A stretch of DNA of 64,000 bases from DAIDJD01 sp035485275 (GTDB lineage: Bacteria; Oederibacteriota; JAJYGY01; DAIDJD01): contig DATHOE010000034.1 of the NCBI GenBank assembly GCA_035485275.1, positions 1 through 64,000 of the forward strand. Direction: 5' to 3'. Below the pieces are notes generated by a model. It saw nothing but the letters and a program-made list of their open reading frames with translations. It searched no databases and had not been told where the DNA came from. The position numbers were made by a program, and so were the translations under genes. Shown in pieces: positions 16,385-29,100 of this stretch. Numbering within the stretch: position 1 is the first letter of the stretch; each line of letters opens with the position of its first letter.

Positions 16385-19300
16385 ATGAACAGGAAAAGTA
16401 CGCTCCTTGCCGCCGCACGAGCAGGCCTCTTGGGCTTGGCGATTTTTTGCGCCCAAAATCCCCTAAGGGCGGACGGCACGAGCGCCACCGCCCTGGTCTC
16501 CATCCCCCCGCCGCCCGGCCTGAGCAACACCGCCTCCGTCACCGCCGCGGGCTTGAGCCCCTCCGCTTCGGGCGAACTGCCGCCCCTGCCGTCCTCCGCC
16601 CTCGGCTTGAGCCCGTCGGCGGCGGGCGCGCTGCCTTTGGTCATTCCGCCGCCGCCGCCGCCCCTGCCGGGCGCCGCCCCGCATACCCTGTCCTTCCCGC
16701 CGCCCTGGGCTCCGGCCTTGAGCGGATCCGCGGCCGTCCTTCAAATTCCCGCGCAAGGGCTGAGCGCGCCCATGTACCTGACGGCCGTCGCGGGCAACCG
16801 CAGCGTGGCGCTGACCTGGTATCCCTCGGTGGGCGCGTCGTCCGCCGTGTCCGGCTACCTCATCTTCCGCGGCCTGGATCCCGCGCACATCAGCCCGGCG
16901 GCCATCAACCTGACGCCGGTCACCGAGGCCGCCTACCTGGACAACGACGCCAACAGCGCGCAGGGGCCCGTCGATCGCCAGACCTATTTCTACCGCGTGC
17001 GCGCCTACGCCACGGACGGGCGCCTGTCCGCCTATTCCAGCGTCGCCAACGCCCGGCCCAGCGGCCCGCTCCTCCCCCCGGGGGGATTCAGCGTCGAGGC
17101 CTCGAACGGCAAGATCCTGCTGGCCTGGTCCGCGCCCCTGTCCACGGGCGACGCGGACCTGGCCCGCCTGATCCTGCTGAGGGGCGACGGACATGGGCCG
17201 CCCGCCCCCTACAAGGTCCTCGCGCCCGACTCCCTCAGCTTCACCGACAAGGGCCTGGCCGACGGCACGGCCTACTCCTACGCCCTGCTGAGCGAGGACG
17301 TGCGGGGAAGGCAGAGCGTCCCGACCGCGGTGCTGAAGGCCGTCCCCTACAAGCGCCTGGACGCGCCCCAGGGCCTCAGCGGCATAGGGCTGGGCGAGGA
17401 CATCGTTCGGCTGAAGTGGAACGCCCCGCCGGACACCGGCACCTTCCGGCTCAAGGGCTACAACATCTACCGCGCCACCGTGGGCACCGACATCGACTAC
17501 ACCAAGCCGCCCCTGAACAAGACGCTCGTCTTCGACACCCGCTTCGAGGACGAAAGCGACGACTCCACCTCGGCCCCGGTCCTGGGGACCCAGTACAGCT
17601 ACACCGTGGTGGCCGTGGACGCGCAGAACCTGGACTCCCAGCCCAGCGCGCCGGACTACGCCGGCCCGGTTGCCTCCATCACCAAGCTGGAGAGCGGGAC
17701 GATCAACGTCATGGCCGGCAACACCCTACAGATACAGGGGCGCAAGACCATCAGCATGTCCAACACCTGGATCCTTTGGAAGCAGAACGCCGGCAACACC
17801 TACGGCGCCAGCTCGCCCTCCTCCTTCGACCTTCAGCAGCAGCTGCAGGTCCAGCTCAGCGGCCAGGTGGGGCGCAAGATCAAGGTGGACGTGGACTACG
17901 ACGACCAGGCCGCGGCGAACCAGCAGCAGAAGATCAGCGTGGTCTACAACGGCGACTCCGAGGAGGTCTTCAAGGAGTTCGCCTTCGGCGATATCCAGAT
18001 GGACCTCAGCTCCAGCCGCTCGGAGTTCGTCAACTACAACAAGAGCCTCTTCGGCGCGAAGCTGAAGCTGGACTCCCCGGACGAGCGCCTGCGCATCACC
18101 GCCATCGGGGCCCAGACCCAGGGCTTCACCGAGACGAAGAGCTTCGTCGGCGGCTATGAGGAGGTCATGAACGGGACCACCCCCGGGCACAACTATTCGG
18201 ACACCTCCTTCCTGGCCTACAAGTACTACTTCCTGAGCAGGGAAGAGGACCTTGTGGAGGGCTCCAACAGCGTCATCCCGGGCAGCGTCGTCATCTACGT
18301 GGACGAACCGGGCGTCAGCAACCTGAGCCCCAACCGCATCACGGTGACCAACCCCGTCACCGACACGACCTTCAACTTCGTGCCCCTGAACGCGAACGTG
18401 GACTACCTGGTCGACAACAAGAGCGGCCTCATCACCTTCAACGCCCCCATCCAGCCGAACTACAACATCTTCGTGGCCTTCAAGACGGCCCAGCCGATGC
18501 AGGGCGGCTGCAACTGCACCAGCGTCGGCTACAACTCCGCGGGGCAGGTCGACATCCACAACGGATCGGCCATGGCCAGCAACAGCCTCACGGGCGTGTC
18601 GGATTCGTCGCACTACCTCATCCAGAACGGGGCGCTCAACGGGGCCACCAGCTACGACGGGCACATGTGCACCGAGTTCTACAGCCTGGGGGACCGGCAG
18701 ATCATGGACCCCAAGCTCGACCCCAACTTCAAGTTCATCATCTACGGGCCCAACCAGTCCATCGTCTACCAGATGGACCCGCGCTCGGATTACACCAACG
18801 TGGTCAACTTCGACACCACCCTGGGCAACATGCGCTTCCGGGTGCCCTATCCCTTCGCCCAGGGCAACGGCGCGGCGCAGATGGAGGGGGAAAGCCCCTT
18901 CGGCGACGTGACCGTGCCCTACAACGGAAGCAAGCTCGACTGCTACGACCTGGTGCAGCGCACGAACAACTACACCATCCACGTTGAATACCAGCACAAG
19001 CTCAGCAACTACGAGCTGCGCCCCAACATCATCCACGGCTCCGACACCATCGTCGTCAACGGACGGCACGTGGTCCGTGACGTGGACTACTTCCTGGATT
19101 ACGACACCGGCATCCTTGTGTTCAACAACCCCGACCTGGTCACGGACAGCTCCACGGTGCAGTGCACCTACGAATACCTCCCCTTCGGCGACCAGTTCAC
19201 CAGCACGGTGTGGGGGGTGCGGACGGAGTACGACCTCACCGACGACCTGTCCCTCGGATCGACCTACCTGTCCGACTCCGCCAACGCCCCCCAGGAGACC

Positions 19301-22300
19301 CCCAGCATCACGGGCGGCGTCTACAGCCTGCAGATCCTGGACGGGGACGTCCAGGCCCAGGTCCCCCAGGACGCGGTGGATTCGGTGACCAAGGTCATCT
19401 CCCCCCGCAGCGGTTTCCTGGCCGTCAAGGCCTCGGCGGAGGCGGCGGAATCCTGGTTCAACCCCAACACCTACAGCCGCAACAACGAAAACGGCGTGGC
19501 CATGGTGGACGACTTCGAGTCCGTGAATTCCGTGGTGGCGACCTCCACCCTGCGCCAGAACTGGTTCCCCTCGTCCATCCCGGCCCCCTCCGGCTCGGCG
19601 ATCATCGCCGCGCCGCTGGCCACCAACCGCGTCTTCACCCACCTCTACACGGTGCAGAACCCCGCCCACAACGCCGCGGTCCTCACCGAGGCCGGGGAGG
19701 ACCCCAGCATCAACATGCTGCGCCTGGACTGGTCCAATTTCACCAGCCCGGCGGACTGGGACGCCTACGTCTATTCCTTCGGCCCCACCCCCAACCAGGC
19801 CGCCAGCCAGGCCAGCCTGCTGCAGGTCTGGCTGCAGACCACCAACACCGTCACGGTGCACATCGACGTGGGCCAGATCAACGAGGACGCCGCGGACACG
19901 GGCGTGCTGGAGACCGAAAGCACCACCGGAATCCTGGCCTCCGGCCAGGACATCGGCATCGTCAACCCCGCCACCGTGGGCAGCCCCTATCCCTGCCCGC
20001 AGCTCCTCCCGGGCCGGTTCCCCGACCCGGGCTACTGGGGCTGGAACAACGGCATCCTGGACACGGAGGATTTCGAGCAGACCGGCGTGCTCGACACCGC
20101 CAACAACTATTACAGCTTCAGCGTGGTGGTCAATCCCAGCGCGCAGCAGACGGGCGTGAACAACAACTTCCAGGAGCTGAACCTCGACCTGACCCAGCAG
20201 GCGGCGCAGGCGGGCGTGAGCTACGGCATCCACAGCGACGGCGTCCAGATGTCCACCGCCCCGGGCTCATCCACCTACTACACCAACATCAGCCGGGTGC
20301 GGGTCTGGATCGACGGCGCCAGCTCCTCGCAGGGCAGCCTGCTCGTCGAGTCGGTCCAATTCGTCGGCAACAAGTGGCAGGTGCGGGCGGACCCCAACCT
20401 GGTCAACGCCGCGACCGGGGTCTCGAACACCGCCGACTCGGCCGTGTTCCAGGTGCAGGCGGTCAACGAAAGCTCGGCGCTTTCCCTGACGGCGAACGTG
20501 GCCTATGTCCCCGACCTGGATTTCTACACCGTGGACTCCACCCACAGCGCCACCGTGGAGCAGGCGCTGGAACTGCAGTATGCCATGGCCGACAACCCGG
20601 CCCAGGGCATGGATCCGATCAGCGGCAAGCCCTATTTCCAGGCCCGCCGGGTGCTTTCCACCGGCACGCCCATCGACTTCGGCCAGTACACGAACATGCG
20701 CGTGGACGTGTTCAAGCCGGGATACCTGGTCAACGGGAAGGTGGTCACGAGCAACCCGGGGGAGACCCTGATCATCCGACTGGCCGCGGACGACCAGGAC
20801 TATTTCGAGTATTCCGTGCCCTTGGATCCCATAAACCCGGGGGGCTGGGACACGGCGGTGCTGTCCCTGAACGGATCGGACGGAAACCGGGTCCAGGTCG
20901 GCACGCCCTACCTGAGGCAGATCAACTACGCCGCCCTGAGCGTCAGGGTCACCGGCAGGTCGCTCAACTACGCCATAGGCACGCCCCAGAACCAGGAGGC
21001 GCTGTGGGTCAACAACCTGCGCGTCACCGACCCCGTGACCCGCCAGGGCGGCGCGCAGCGCTTCGCGCTGAACTACAACCTGATGGGCGGCAAGGTGGTG
21101 GTGAACCAGACCTACCACAACGTCGATTCCGACTTCATCCAGATCGACCAGCAGAACAACCTGCCGCAGCAGCACACCGTCAACAACGACGTCAACGCCA
21201 AGATCAACGTGGTGGACGCCCTGCCCGCCACGGTCGACTACTGCTCGGACCAGATATTCACCGACGGCCAGAACCAGGGGGACCCCTACTACAGCCAGAA
21301 TTTCACCGACCCGAACCAGAGCGACAACAAGACCTCGGTGGACATCGGCTTCAACGGCGTTCCGGGATTGAGCGTGGACGCCAACGGCTACAGCCAGCAT
21401 GTGCGCCAGCTCTACCTGTCGACCTATCTCCAGTCCCAGCAGACCCTGACGGGCAACCCGGACCTGGACCCCAACAACACCCAGGACAACATCCATGAGT
21501 CCCTGCTGGCCGGCTACACCGTGCCGGCCAAGGTCCCCCTGATCGACGGCGACGTGATCAAGGCCGAAACCGACTTCACCTCCGCCAAGGAGCAGTTCGA
21601 CCAGGCCCTCACCGTCACGGGCACCACCCAGTTCGAGGACACGGCCACCGAAACCAGGACGCTGAAGGCCAGCTACGCGGGGACCTACGCCTGGGGCAGG
21701 TGGGTCACCCTGTCCCCCTCCTACGGCTTCTCGGAGACCGAGGCCCAGGGCGATGTGGTGGCGCCCGGCGTCGTGCCGGGGCAGGGAACGGCCTACTATT
21801 CGCTCAACGAGTACGGCCAGTCCAACGGCTACGTGCCGCAGCAGCGCACCCTCAACCCGGCCCTGAGCGTCCAGCTGGCTAATTTCGGACCGCTGAAGAA
21901 CACCAAGGCGACCTACAATTTCACCCAGACCATGGACTACGTGGCCAACCAGATGTCGACCCCCGGAGGCATCAGCTTCTCGAGCACCTTCGACCTGTCC
22001 GCCCTGGGCCCGGCCTATGCGGTGGTGCCGCCCGTGGACCTGAGCCAGGTCTGGCAGGTCACCTCGGTGATCAACGACAACTACACCGTGCGCGGGCCCG
22101 CGGAGAGCGCGGAGATCGCGGCTTGGATCAACGGCAACGCGGTCTTCAAGCGGCAGTTCGGCGCCGCGCTCAGCGACCCCACGCTGGGCCTGGCCACCGT
22201 GCCGAACATAGACCTCGAATCGCGGGCGCCCTTCCTGCAGAGCGTCTGGTGGCCGCGCTTCGGGGGAGGCCCATTGCTGTTCGGGGAGCAGACCAGCGCG

Positions 22301-23128
22301 CTGGACATCGAGAACCTGGCCCAGACCGCGAGCCGCCAAAGCACCACCAACCTCGACACCCACTTCAACCTGACCATCCTGCCGGGCTGGACCGGCGCCT
22401 TCACTCCGCGGGTGAGCATCACCGACTCGCGCACCATGTCGGCGCCCGAGGAGATCACGGAGAACGAGCAGTGGAGCTTCGGTTCGGGCATCGCCTTCGC
22501 CAACCCGCGCATCCCCTTCTACCAGTACCTGAAGCCCGACAACCTGACCTTCGACGGCAGCTACACCTTCGCCCAGGATTTCGTGGACACCGTGGAGATC
22601 CCGCCCTACCTCAGCAGCCAGGCGACCGCCTACACCGTGAGGACCACGCTGCCCATGAAGCCCAACGACGCCACCACCCTCACCCTCAGTTTGGGGGCCA
22701 CCGAGAACGACACCCTGTCCTACAGCCTCGGCGATCCCACGCCGACCAGCGACTCCAGCAGCTTCTCCCTGAGCCCGGGCGTGCGCCTGGTCTACCTGTG
22801 GAGCATGAGCCACCCCATCCGCCTGCCAAATTTCTGGCCCTTTTACGGGAGGGAAATGAGGCTGACCCAGGCCCTGCGCTTCGACAACAACCTGACCGCG
22901 GTCCTGACCTCGTCCAACCAGAACGCGACCGAGGCCACCCTGGAGAACACGGCCTCCAACCTTTATACTCTCAACAACACCGTGAGCTACAACGTGCTGG
23001 ACAACGTGAAGGCCAATTTCTCGATCGAACAGGACTACATGGTCGATCCCTACGCCAGCGAAGCCATCAACGAACCCGGGGGCTACTATTCCCTGAAGGT
23101 CTCCCTGGGCGCCGAGGCCACCTTCTGA
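16385..23128 (+). CDS. SprA-like giant outer-membrane protein with three N-terminal FN3 domains
   Basis: 2247 residues. A signal peptide (MNRKSTLLAAARAGLLGLAIF, about 1-30) is followed by a Pro/Ala-rich stretch and three FN3 modules (about 125-225, 232-322, 326-425). From about 436 the sequence follows the plan of SprA, the 36-strand barrel channel of the type 9 secretion system. First comes QVQLSGQVGRKIKVDVDYDD with NKSLFGAKLKL. Then comes VDYLVDNKSGLITFN, the VDDFE motif (1041-1045), YFEYSVPLDPINPGGWD and WVNNLRVTDP (about 1541). The last 700 residues are alternating beta sequence ending in Phe, as in outer-membrane barrels. The length fits SprA (about 2300-2500). ATG chosen over an adjacent TTG; no clear Shine-Dalgarno. 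Its stop overlaps the next start (TGATG). SprA assignment is by motif order, not search; FN3 modules on a SprA-like protein are unusual. Confidence 0.8.
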   Translation: MNRKSTLLAAARAGLLGLAIFCAQNPLRADGTSATALVSIPPPPGLSNTASVTAAGLSPSASGELPPLPSSALGLSPSAAGALPLVIPPPPPPLPGAAPHTLSFPPPWAPALSGSAAVLQIPAQGLSAPMYLTAVAGNRSVALTWYPSVGASSAVSGYLIFRGLDPAHISPAAINLTPVTEAAYLDNDANSAQGPVDRQTYFYRVRAYATDGRLSAYSSVANARPSGPLLPPGGFSVEASNGKILLAWSAPLSTGDADLARLILLRGDGHGPPAPYKVLAPDSLSFTDKGLADGTAYSYALLSEDVRGRQSVPTAVLKAVPYKRLDAPQGLSGIGLGEDIVRLKWNAPPDTGTFRLKGYNIYRATVGTDIDYTKPPLNKTLVFDTRFEDESDDSTSAPVLGTQYSYTVVAVDAQNLDSQPSAPDYAGPVASITKLESGTINVMAGNTLQIQGRKTISMSNTWILWKQNAGNTYGASSPSSFDLQQQLQVQLSGQVGRKIKVDVDYDDQAAANQQQKISVVYNGDSEEVFKEFAFGDIQMDLSSSRSEFVNYNKSLFGAKLKLDSPDERLRITAIGAQTQGFTETKSFVGGYEEVMNGTTPGHNYSDTSFLAYKYYFLSREEDLVEGSNSVIPGSVVIYVDEPGVSNLSPNRITVTNPVTDTTFNFVPLNANVDYLVDNKSGLITFNAPIQPNYNIFVAFKTAQPMQGGCNCTSVGYNSAGQVDIHNGSAMASNSLTGVSDSSHYLIQNGALNGATSYDGHMCTEFYSLGDRQIMDPKLDPNFKFIIYGPNQSIVYQMDPRSDYTNVVNFDTTLGNMRFRVPYPFAQGNGAAQMEGESPFGDVTVPYNGSKLDCYDLVQRTNNYTIHVEYQHKLSNYELRPNIIHGSDTIVVNGRHVVRDVDYFLDYDTGILVFNNPDLVTDSSTVQCTYEYLPFGDQFTSTVWGVRTEYDLTDDLSLGSTYLSDSANAPQETPSITGGVYSLQILDGDVQAQVPQDAVDSVTKVISPRSGFLAVKASAEAAESWFNPNTYSRNNENGVAMVDDFESVNSVVATSTLRQNWFPSSIPAPSGSAIIAAPLATNRVFTHLYTVQNPAHNAAVLTEAGEDPSINMLRLDWSNFTSPADWDAYVYSFGPTPNQAASQASLLQVWLQTTNTVTVHIDVGQINEDAADTGVLETESTTGILASGQDIGIVNPATVGSPYPCPQLLPGRFPDPGYWGWNNGILDTEDFEQTGVLDTANNYYSFSVVVNPSAQQTGVNNNFQELNLDLTQQAAQAGVSYGIHSDGVQMSTAPGSSTYYTNISRVRVWIDGASSSQGSLLVESVQFVGNKWQVRADPNLVNAATGVSNTADSAVFQVQAVNESSALSLTANVAYVPDLDFYTVDSTHSATVEQALELQYAMADNPAQGMDPISGKPYFQARRVLSTGTPIDFGQYTNMRVDVFKPGYLVNGKVVTSNPGETLIIRLAADDQDYFEYSVPLDPINPGGWDTAVLSLNGSDGNRVQVGTPYLRQINYAALSVRVTGRSLNYAIGTPQNQEALWVNNLRVTDPVTRQGGAQRFALNYNLMGGKVVVNQTYHNVDSDFIQIDQQNNLPQQHTVNNDVNAKINVVDALPATVDYCSDQIFTDGQNQGDPYYSQNFTDPNQSDNKTSVDIGFNGVPGLSVDANGYSQHVRQLYLSTYLQSQQTLTGNPDLDPNNTQDNIHESLLAGYTVPAKVPLIDGDVIKAETDFTSAKEQFDQALTVTGTTQFEDTATETRTLKASYAGTYAWGRWVTLSPSYGFSETEAQGDVVAPGVVPGQGTAYYSLNEYGQSNGYVPQQRTLNPALSVQLANFGPLKNTKATYNFTQTMDYVANQMSTPGGISFSSTFDLSALGPAYAVVPPVDLSQVWQVTSVINDNYTVRGPAESAEIAAWINGNAVFKRQFGAALSDPTLGLATVPNIDLESRAPFLQSVWWPRFGGGPLLFGEQTSALDIENLAQTASRQSTTNLDTHFNLTILPGWTGAFTPRVSITDSRTMSAPEEITENEQWSFGSGIAFANPRIPFYQYLKPDNLTFDGSYTFAQDFVDTVEIPPYLSSQATAYTVRTTLPMKPNDATTLTLSLGATENDTLSYSLGDPTPTSDSSSFSLSPGVRLVYLWSMSHPIRLPNFWPFYGREMRLTQALRFDNNLTAVLTSSNQNATEATLENTASNLYTLNNTVSYNVLDNVKANFSIEQDYMVDPYASEAINEPGGYYSLKVSLGAEATF

Positions 23129-26100
23129 TGCGGGCCTCCCGGAGCCTCCTTCTGTGGGCCATGCTGGCGCCGGCCTTCCTGCTTCCCGGGAGGGCGGCGG
23201 CCCAGCCGGAGCCCCTGAACCTGGCGGGCGAGGCCACGGGCCAGCCCGGCCAGGTCGTCCTGGAATGGACGGCTCCGGAGGATTCCACGCTCTCCGGCTA
23301 CAACATCTATTGGTCCACCAGCAGCGGGGTCCCGCAGTCCGGCAACGAAAACGTCTCTGTGAGCGCCAGCACCACCAGCTACACCACGGGGCCCTCCCAG
23401 ATCGCCGACGGCCAGCCCATGACCTATTGGGTCAGCACGCTCGATTCCGGCGGAGAAAGCGCGCCCGCCGGACCCGTGTTCGCCACCTCCGGCGTCCCGG
23501 CGCCCGCCGGCCTGACCGCGACCGCCTTAGGGGTCAGCCAGGTGGCCCTCACCTGGGGCCAAGTGCCCTACACGCCCAACAACGAGAGTTTGTCCGACTA
23601 CCAGATCTTCTATTCCACCCAAAGCTCCGATCCTTTCGCCCCGGGGCTCACCAGCACCGGCGCGAGCCTGGCACTGAGCGGCACGGTCCTGTCGGCCTTT
23701 CCCGACGGGACCCCCTTCCAGCCGGGGGTCCTGACCTGGTTCTGGATCGCCGGGGCCGTGGGCCAGGGGCCGGGGGCCTTCAGCAAGGGGGCCCCGGCCA
23801 TGCCCTTCACGGTCCCCGCGGCCCCGAGCCTGGCCGCGACGGTGCTCAGCTTCGGGCAGGGGATAGCCCTCAGCGTGTCCCCGGGGGCCGAGCCCACGCC
23901 CTCCGTGCCGCTGGGCGTGTTCACGGTTTTTGAGACGCTGAATTCGGTCAGCACCACCGTGGCGGCCATGAATCCCCTGACGCCCACCGTGACGCTTTCC
24001 GCAGGGGCCCTGCCCTGCGGCGTGGGCGTCACCCTGCAGGCCCGGGCCACGGACATCGAGGGCAACAGCGGCACAGCCAGCCAGGACCTGTGGCTGGAAG
24101 CGCCCTGCGCCCCCACGGTCCTGGCGAATCCGCCGACGGCCCTGAGTTCGGGGAACCTGAACCTGGCCTGGAACGCCCCCGCCGGCGGGGCCGCGGGCTA
24201 CGCCATCTTTTCCGCCACCGGGCCGGCTTGGGGCATGAACCCCCTGCCCACGACGGTGACCAGCTTCACCACGGGGCTGTCCTACAGCACGCCGGCCTCC
24301 CCTGGACAGTCGCTGTGGTACCGCGTCTACGCCGTGGACGAAAGGGGAGTGACCTCCGCGGCCTCCAATGAGGTGGGCGTCCTCGGGCCTCCCGCGCCGG
24401 CGGGGGCCATCCCCTCGACCGACCAGGTCTACCTGTCGTGGACGGCCCCGGCCGCGGCCTCGTCCGTGGGCCTCGAAGACAGCGTGGTCTACTATTCCAG
24501 CGCGTCGGGATTCGTGTTCGGGGTCAGCCAAGGGGCCCAGTCCCTGACCGCGCCGGCCTCGGCCATGGGCCTGACTGTGACCGGGCTGCAGGATTTCACG
24601 CCCTACGCCTTCGCCCTGGCCTCGCAGGGCGGCTCGCCTTCGCCGATTTCAGGGACCCTGTCCTCGTCCCTGACCATGACCACGGGCCTCCAAGGACCGC
24701 AGCTCGGGGCCCTGTCCACGAGCCCAAGCCCGGGCCCGAGCGTGGTCTTCCGGGCGGACCCGCCCCCCACCGGCCAGGGTTCGACCCTGCTGGCGCAATG
24801 GTCCGACAGGAGCTACAGCCCCCTGGCGTCCACGGTCTACACGCTGTATGAGGCCACCGACGCCACGGCCACGCCGCAGACCTACAACAGCATCACGCCG
24901 GTGGCTTCGGCCTCGGGCTCGGCCGGCTTCGTATCCTTCACCGCAGGCGCCCCGGGGCCGGCCTGGTATTTCCTTTCCGTGAGCGATTCCAGCGGCACGG
25001 ACGGCGTGGGCCCGGCCGGCGACGGCGGCGCGGACACCACCAACGCCCGCACCCAGGCCTCCGCGTATTTCGCCCCCAACCTTGCGCCCAGCACCCTGAC
25101 CCTCTCCGCGCCCAGCACCAACGGCAGGGTCCTCCTGCAGTGGAATCCGGTGCCCTTCGCGGACACTTACACCGTCTACCGCGCCACCCAGGACATGACC
25201 ACGGTGGGCGCGTCCGGCGTCACCTATTCGGCCCTGGCCACCAGCGCCACGCCGGCGGTGTTCAGCCCCCTGGGCACGGTCCCGGGGACCACGGAGACGG
25301 GCCAGAGCGGCGGCCCGCTGACCAGCACGGCCCTGGCTTTCACCGACACCGCGCCGGTGGAGAACGCGCGCAACGCCTATGAAGTGGTGCCCTCCGCGCA
25401 ATTGAGCGGGGGCGGCCTGGTGTTCGGCGCGGCCAGCAATGCGGTCACCACCACGCCCAAAGTGCTCCCCTCGGACCCGGGCCAATACCAGGCTCCGGGA
25501 CTCGGCGCCAGCGCCTACGCGGCCGGCTATTTCGTCACGGCCACGGCCCTGGCGAACAGCCGCGGCGTTTTCCTGGAATGGGCCCCCTCCGGCGACGGCA
25601 GCTATCCGGTCAGCTGTTACAACGTTTACAGGGGCTTTTCCCCTTTGAGCCTGAGTTTGGTGGCCACGACGACCTGGTACGCCTATGCCCCGACCACCGT
25701 GACCGTCCACGGCGTCACCTTCGTCCCCCCCATGCCGCATTATTTCGACGCCGCGGCGCCCCAGCCCTGGTCCGACCTGTATTACGGGGTCTCCGCCACG
25801 GACGTCAGCGGCAACAGCAGCCCGGACATCGTGACCGCGACGGTCGGGGCGGCCCTGCCCTGGCCCGCGCCGCTGGCCAGCAGCGTCGTCAACGGCAACA
25901 GCTTCTGTTCCGGCTGCGCGACGAGCTACGGCAGGGGCCAGGTCAACCTGGATTGGGCCCCCGGCGCCTATATCCCCGCCGAGGGTTCCGGCTATGTCAC
26001 GATCAGCGCCGGGACCTTTCCCTTCGACTACTGGAAGATCCAAAGGGTTTCCGCGGCGGGGGCCCCTCCCCTGACCCTGGGGGCGGGCCCGGTTTTCGGG

Positions 26101-29100
26101 CAATACTTGAACGTGACCGCGCCGGCAAACAGCCCCGGAAACCTGACCACGGACGCCGCGACCACGGCGGCGGACATCTCCCCCACCGGCGGGACGCCGC
26201 TCTATCTGATCTCGGCCGTGGACGTGGCCGGGAACGTGGGGGTGCCTTTGGGCCTGTCGATCACGGTGCCGACCTCCCTGACGAACCAGGTTCCGGTCGC
26301 GGTCGCGGGGCTGACCGCCTCCGCAACGGTGTTTTCGGCCCTGGCCGGGACCGCCACCGCGGACATTTTAGGGGAGACCCTGGCCTGGGTCCCCAGTCCC
26401 GCCTCCGACGCGGTGACGGGCTATGAGGTCACCCGCTATGATTCCGCCAATCCCAGCGGGGTCAGCGTCAGCGTCGGGACCTACCCGTCCTTCACGGACC
26501 TTTTGGGGGCCAACGACCCCGCGGGCGAAGCGGTCACCTACACCGTGGCGGCCTGGAACAGCCGGGGCATGGGCCCCCAGGGCGCCGCGCTCACGGTCCC
26601 CCTGGCGCCGCCGGCCCCGGCCTGGGTCAGCTTCACCGCGGATATCCCCGCGGGCGTGAGCCAGTCGCCGGCCGTGGGCCTGGTCTGGCAGGATGCGCTG
26701 GGATTGCAAAGTCCGACGACCTTCGGCAACGGCGACTACACCGGGTCCTACAGCGTCTACCGATCGGACGATCCGTCAGCACCCTTGGCCGGCTGCGCCG
26801 GCTTGACCGTTTCTACCTGCACGGACCTTTCCCCTTTGGCAGGCAGCAAGGCTTCCTATACCGTCCTGAGCGTCGCGACCAACAACGCCGGCAGCGGCGG
26901 CAACAGCGTGGACTCCCTCACGTCCCCGGCCCGGACCCTGACCTTGAACGCGAACGCCCCCGCTCCGCCCGCCTCGCTGTCCGCGTTCGCGGGCGCTTCC
27001 GGCGTCTCCCTGGTTTGGACCGCGGCCCTGACCGGGACCGCCTCGTCCAGCCCCGGCCCCTATGAATACTGGATCTACCGTTCCAGCTATGCCTGGCCCG
27101 CGGCCCCGGACTACGGCTCCTATTTGGCCCGGGTGACCACGAATTCCTTCGCCGACACAGGGACGAAGTTCACCGCGGACTTGAGCGCGAGCGCCCAGGC
27201 CGAACCGTATTACGCCGTGGCCGCGGCCAGCCCCTTTGCGGTGGGCTCGGCGCTCACCGTCACCGCGGCCCTGGCTCCGCCCTCTTCGCTGACCGCGGTG
27301 GCCGGGGGCGTGGGGGCGGGATATGTGTCGGCGACGGTGACGCTGCTCTGGCAGCCGTCCGTGTCCGGCTCCTTGGTCACGGGTTACGACATTTGGCGGG
27401 CCTCGGAAAGCGCGACCGGCCCCGTGGGGAACACCTACCTCACCACCACCGCGGCCGGCAGCGGTGTTCCTGGCTACACCTACGGTTACACCGACGCCTC
27501 CGTGACCGCCGCGGGCCTCACCAACACGGTGCTGGTCTATTCGGTCATGGCGCAGGGCGTGAGCCCCGGGACCTGCGCGGCGGTCACGATCACCGCCTAT
27601 GACCTCCCCCACGCCCCCGTCGCGGTGCAGGGCAACGGCCTGCCCGCCGGGGTGGACCTCAGCTGGCGGCCGGCGCCCCCTTCCCAGGGCGTCACGGGCT
27701 ACGCCGTGGACTGGACCGTATTGGGCGGAGGCCCCAGCGGCGTCACCCAGGTGGCGGCCAGCCCCCAGACCTGGAGCCTGAACGGGCTCGTGCCCGGCCA
27801 ATCCGTGGCGGCCACCGTGTTCGCCCTGAACAGCGCTGGAGCCTCGCTCTCCGGCACCTCCACGATCGTGGGCGTGAACGACGAAGGCCCGGCCCTCATT
27901 CCGTCCTCTTTCACGATCCAGTCCGGGCTGCCGGAGACCGCGGGCTCGCCCGGCGTTTTCCTCAGCGTCTCGGCTCCTGCCGCGGCGGAGCTGGTCATTT
28001 ACCGCAGCCCCCCTCCCGGCGCCTCCCAGGCGGACTGGGCCCCGCTGAGGCTCACCGACGCGGCAGGCGGCGTCGCTTCCCCCTACTACCTCACCACCCT
28101 GGCCGGGACCTCCACGAGCATGACCGACACCGCGGTCAGTCCGCTGGACCGTTACAGCTACGCCGTCACCGCCGTGAACGCCGACGGCGTCCCCGGCGGC
28201 GAATCCGTGGCCCTTGCCTCCAGCCCCACTTCGGTGGCGGCTTACCTGCCCTGGGCCGCGCCGGCCATGGCCGCCACGGCCGGAAACGCGCGGGTGGACC
28301 TGAGCTGGGCCCCCCCGTCCCCTCCGGGCGGCCCCGGCAGCTACTATCCTTTGGCCGCCTACCGCCTCTACCGGCAGGAGACCGCGCCCGCGCTCAGCGA
28401 CACGGCCATCGCGCCCGCCGCGGCCGATCCCGGCTTTCCCAAGACCTTTTACCTGAGCTCCCTGACCCAGGACGCCTACACCGACACCCAGGTCAGCGAC
28501 GGGCTCCCCTACGTCTACGACATGACCAGCGTCGACAGCCAGGGCAACGAATCGCCCCTGCCCTCGTTCCCGGCCTATGCGCAGCCCATCAACGGCGCGG
28601 CGGCCGACTACCTCGAACCCGTGGCCCCCTTGCCGGCCCCCGCCAGCCTGAGCGCCACGGTGGGGGGCTACCCGAACCTGGTCACCCTGGACTGGGTCTC
28701 GACACAATCCGACACCTCCGCGGGCGCCACCTACAACATCTACCGCCGCCTGGAATATTCGTCGACCACCTGCACCAGCGCGCCCACCTACGGCCCGCCC
28801 CTGGCCGACGGCTTCCACGTCGGCCCCTCCCCCTACAGCAGCTACGGGGACGTCACCCTGGCCGCCAACGTCTTCGTGGACGGGTCCCCGGGCGAGCCGG
28901 ACCCGCCCCAGAACAGGGTGCCGGTTTGCTACGCCGTCAGCGCGGTGGACGCGGCCGGGGAGGGGCCCAAGAGCCAGGAGGTCTGCGTCACGCCCTACAA
29001 TCCGCTGGCCCCGGTGAACGACGCTTGGAGCGCCAGTATTTTCAATACCACCCAGGTCCGGCTGCAGTGGTATGACGTGCCCGCGGCCGGCAACGGAGCG

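Noticed and set aside
19162..21498. 778-codon plus-strand open frame in a second frame of the SprA-like gene
   Set aside because: Low-complexity Gly/Arg/Pro/His translation overlapping a gene whose own frame has clear conserved motifs.
20267..22813. 848-codon minus-strand open frame opposite the SprA-like gene
   Set aside because: Same cause: antisense shadow of a strongly biased gene, no ribosome-binding site, no recognisable domain.
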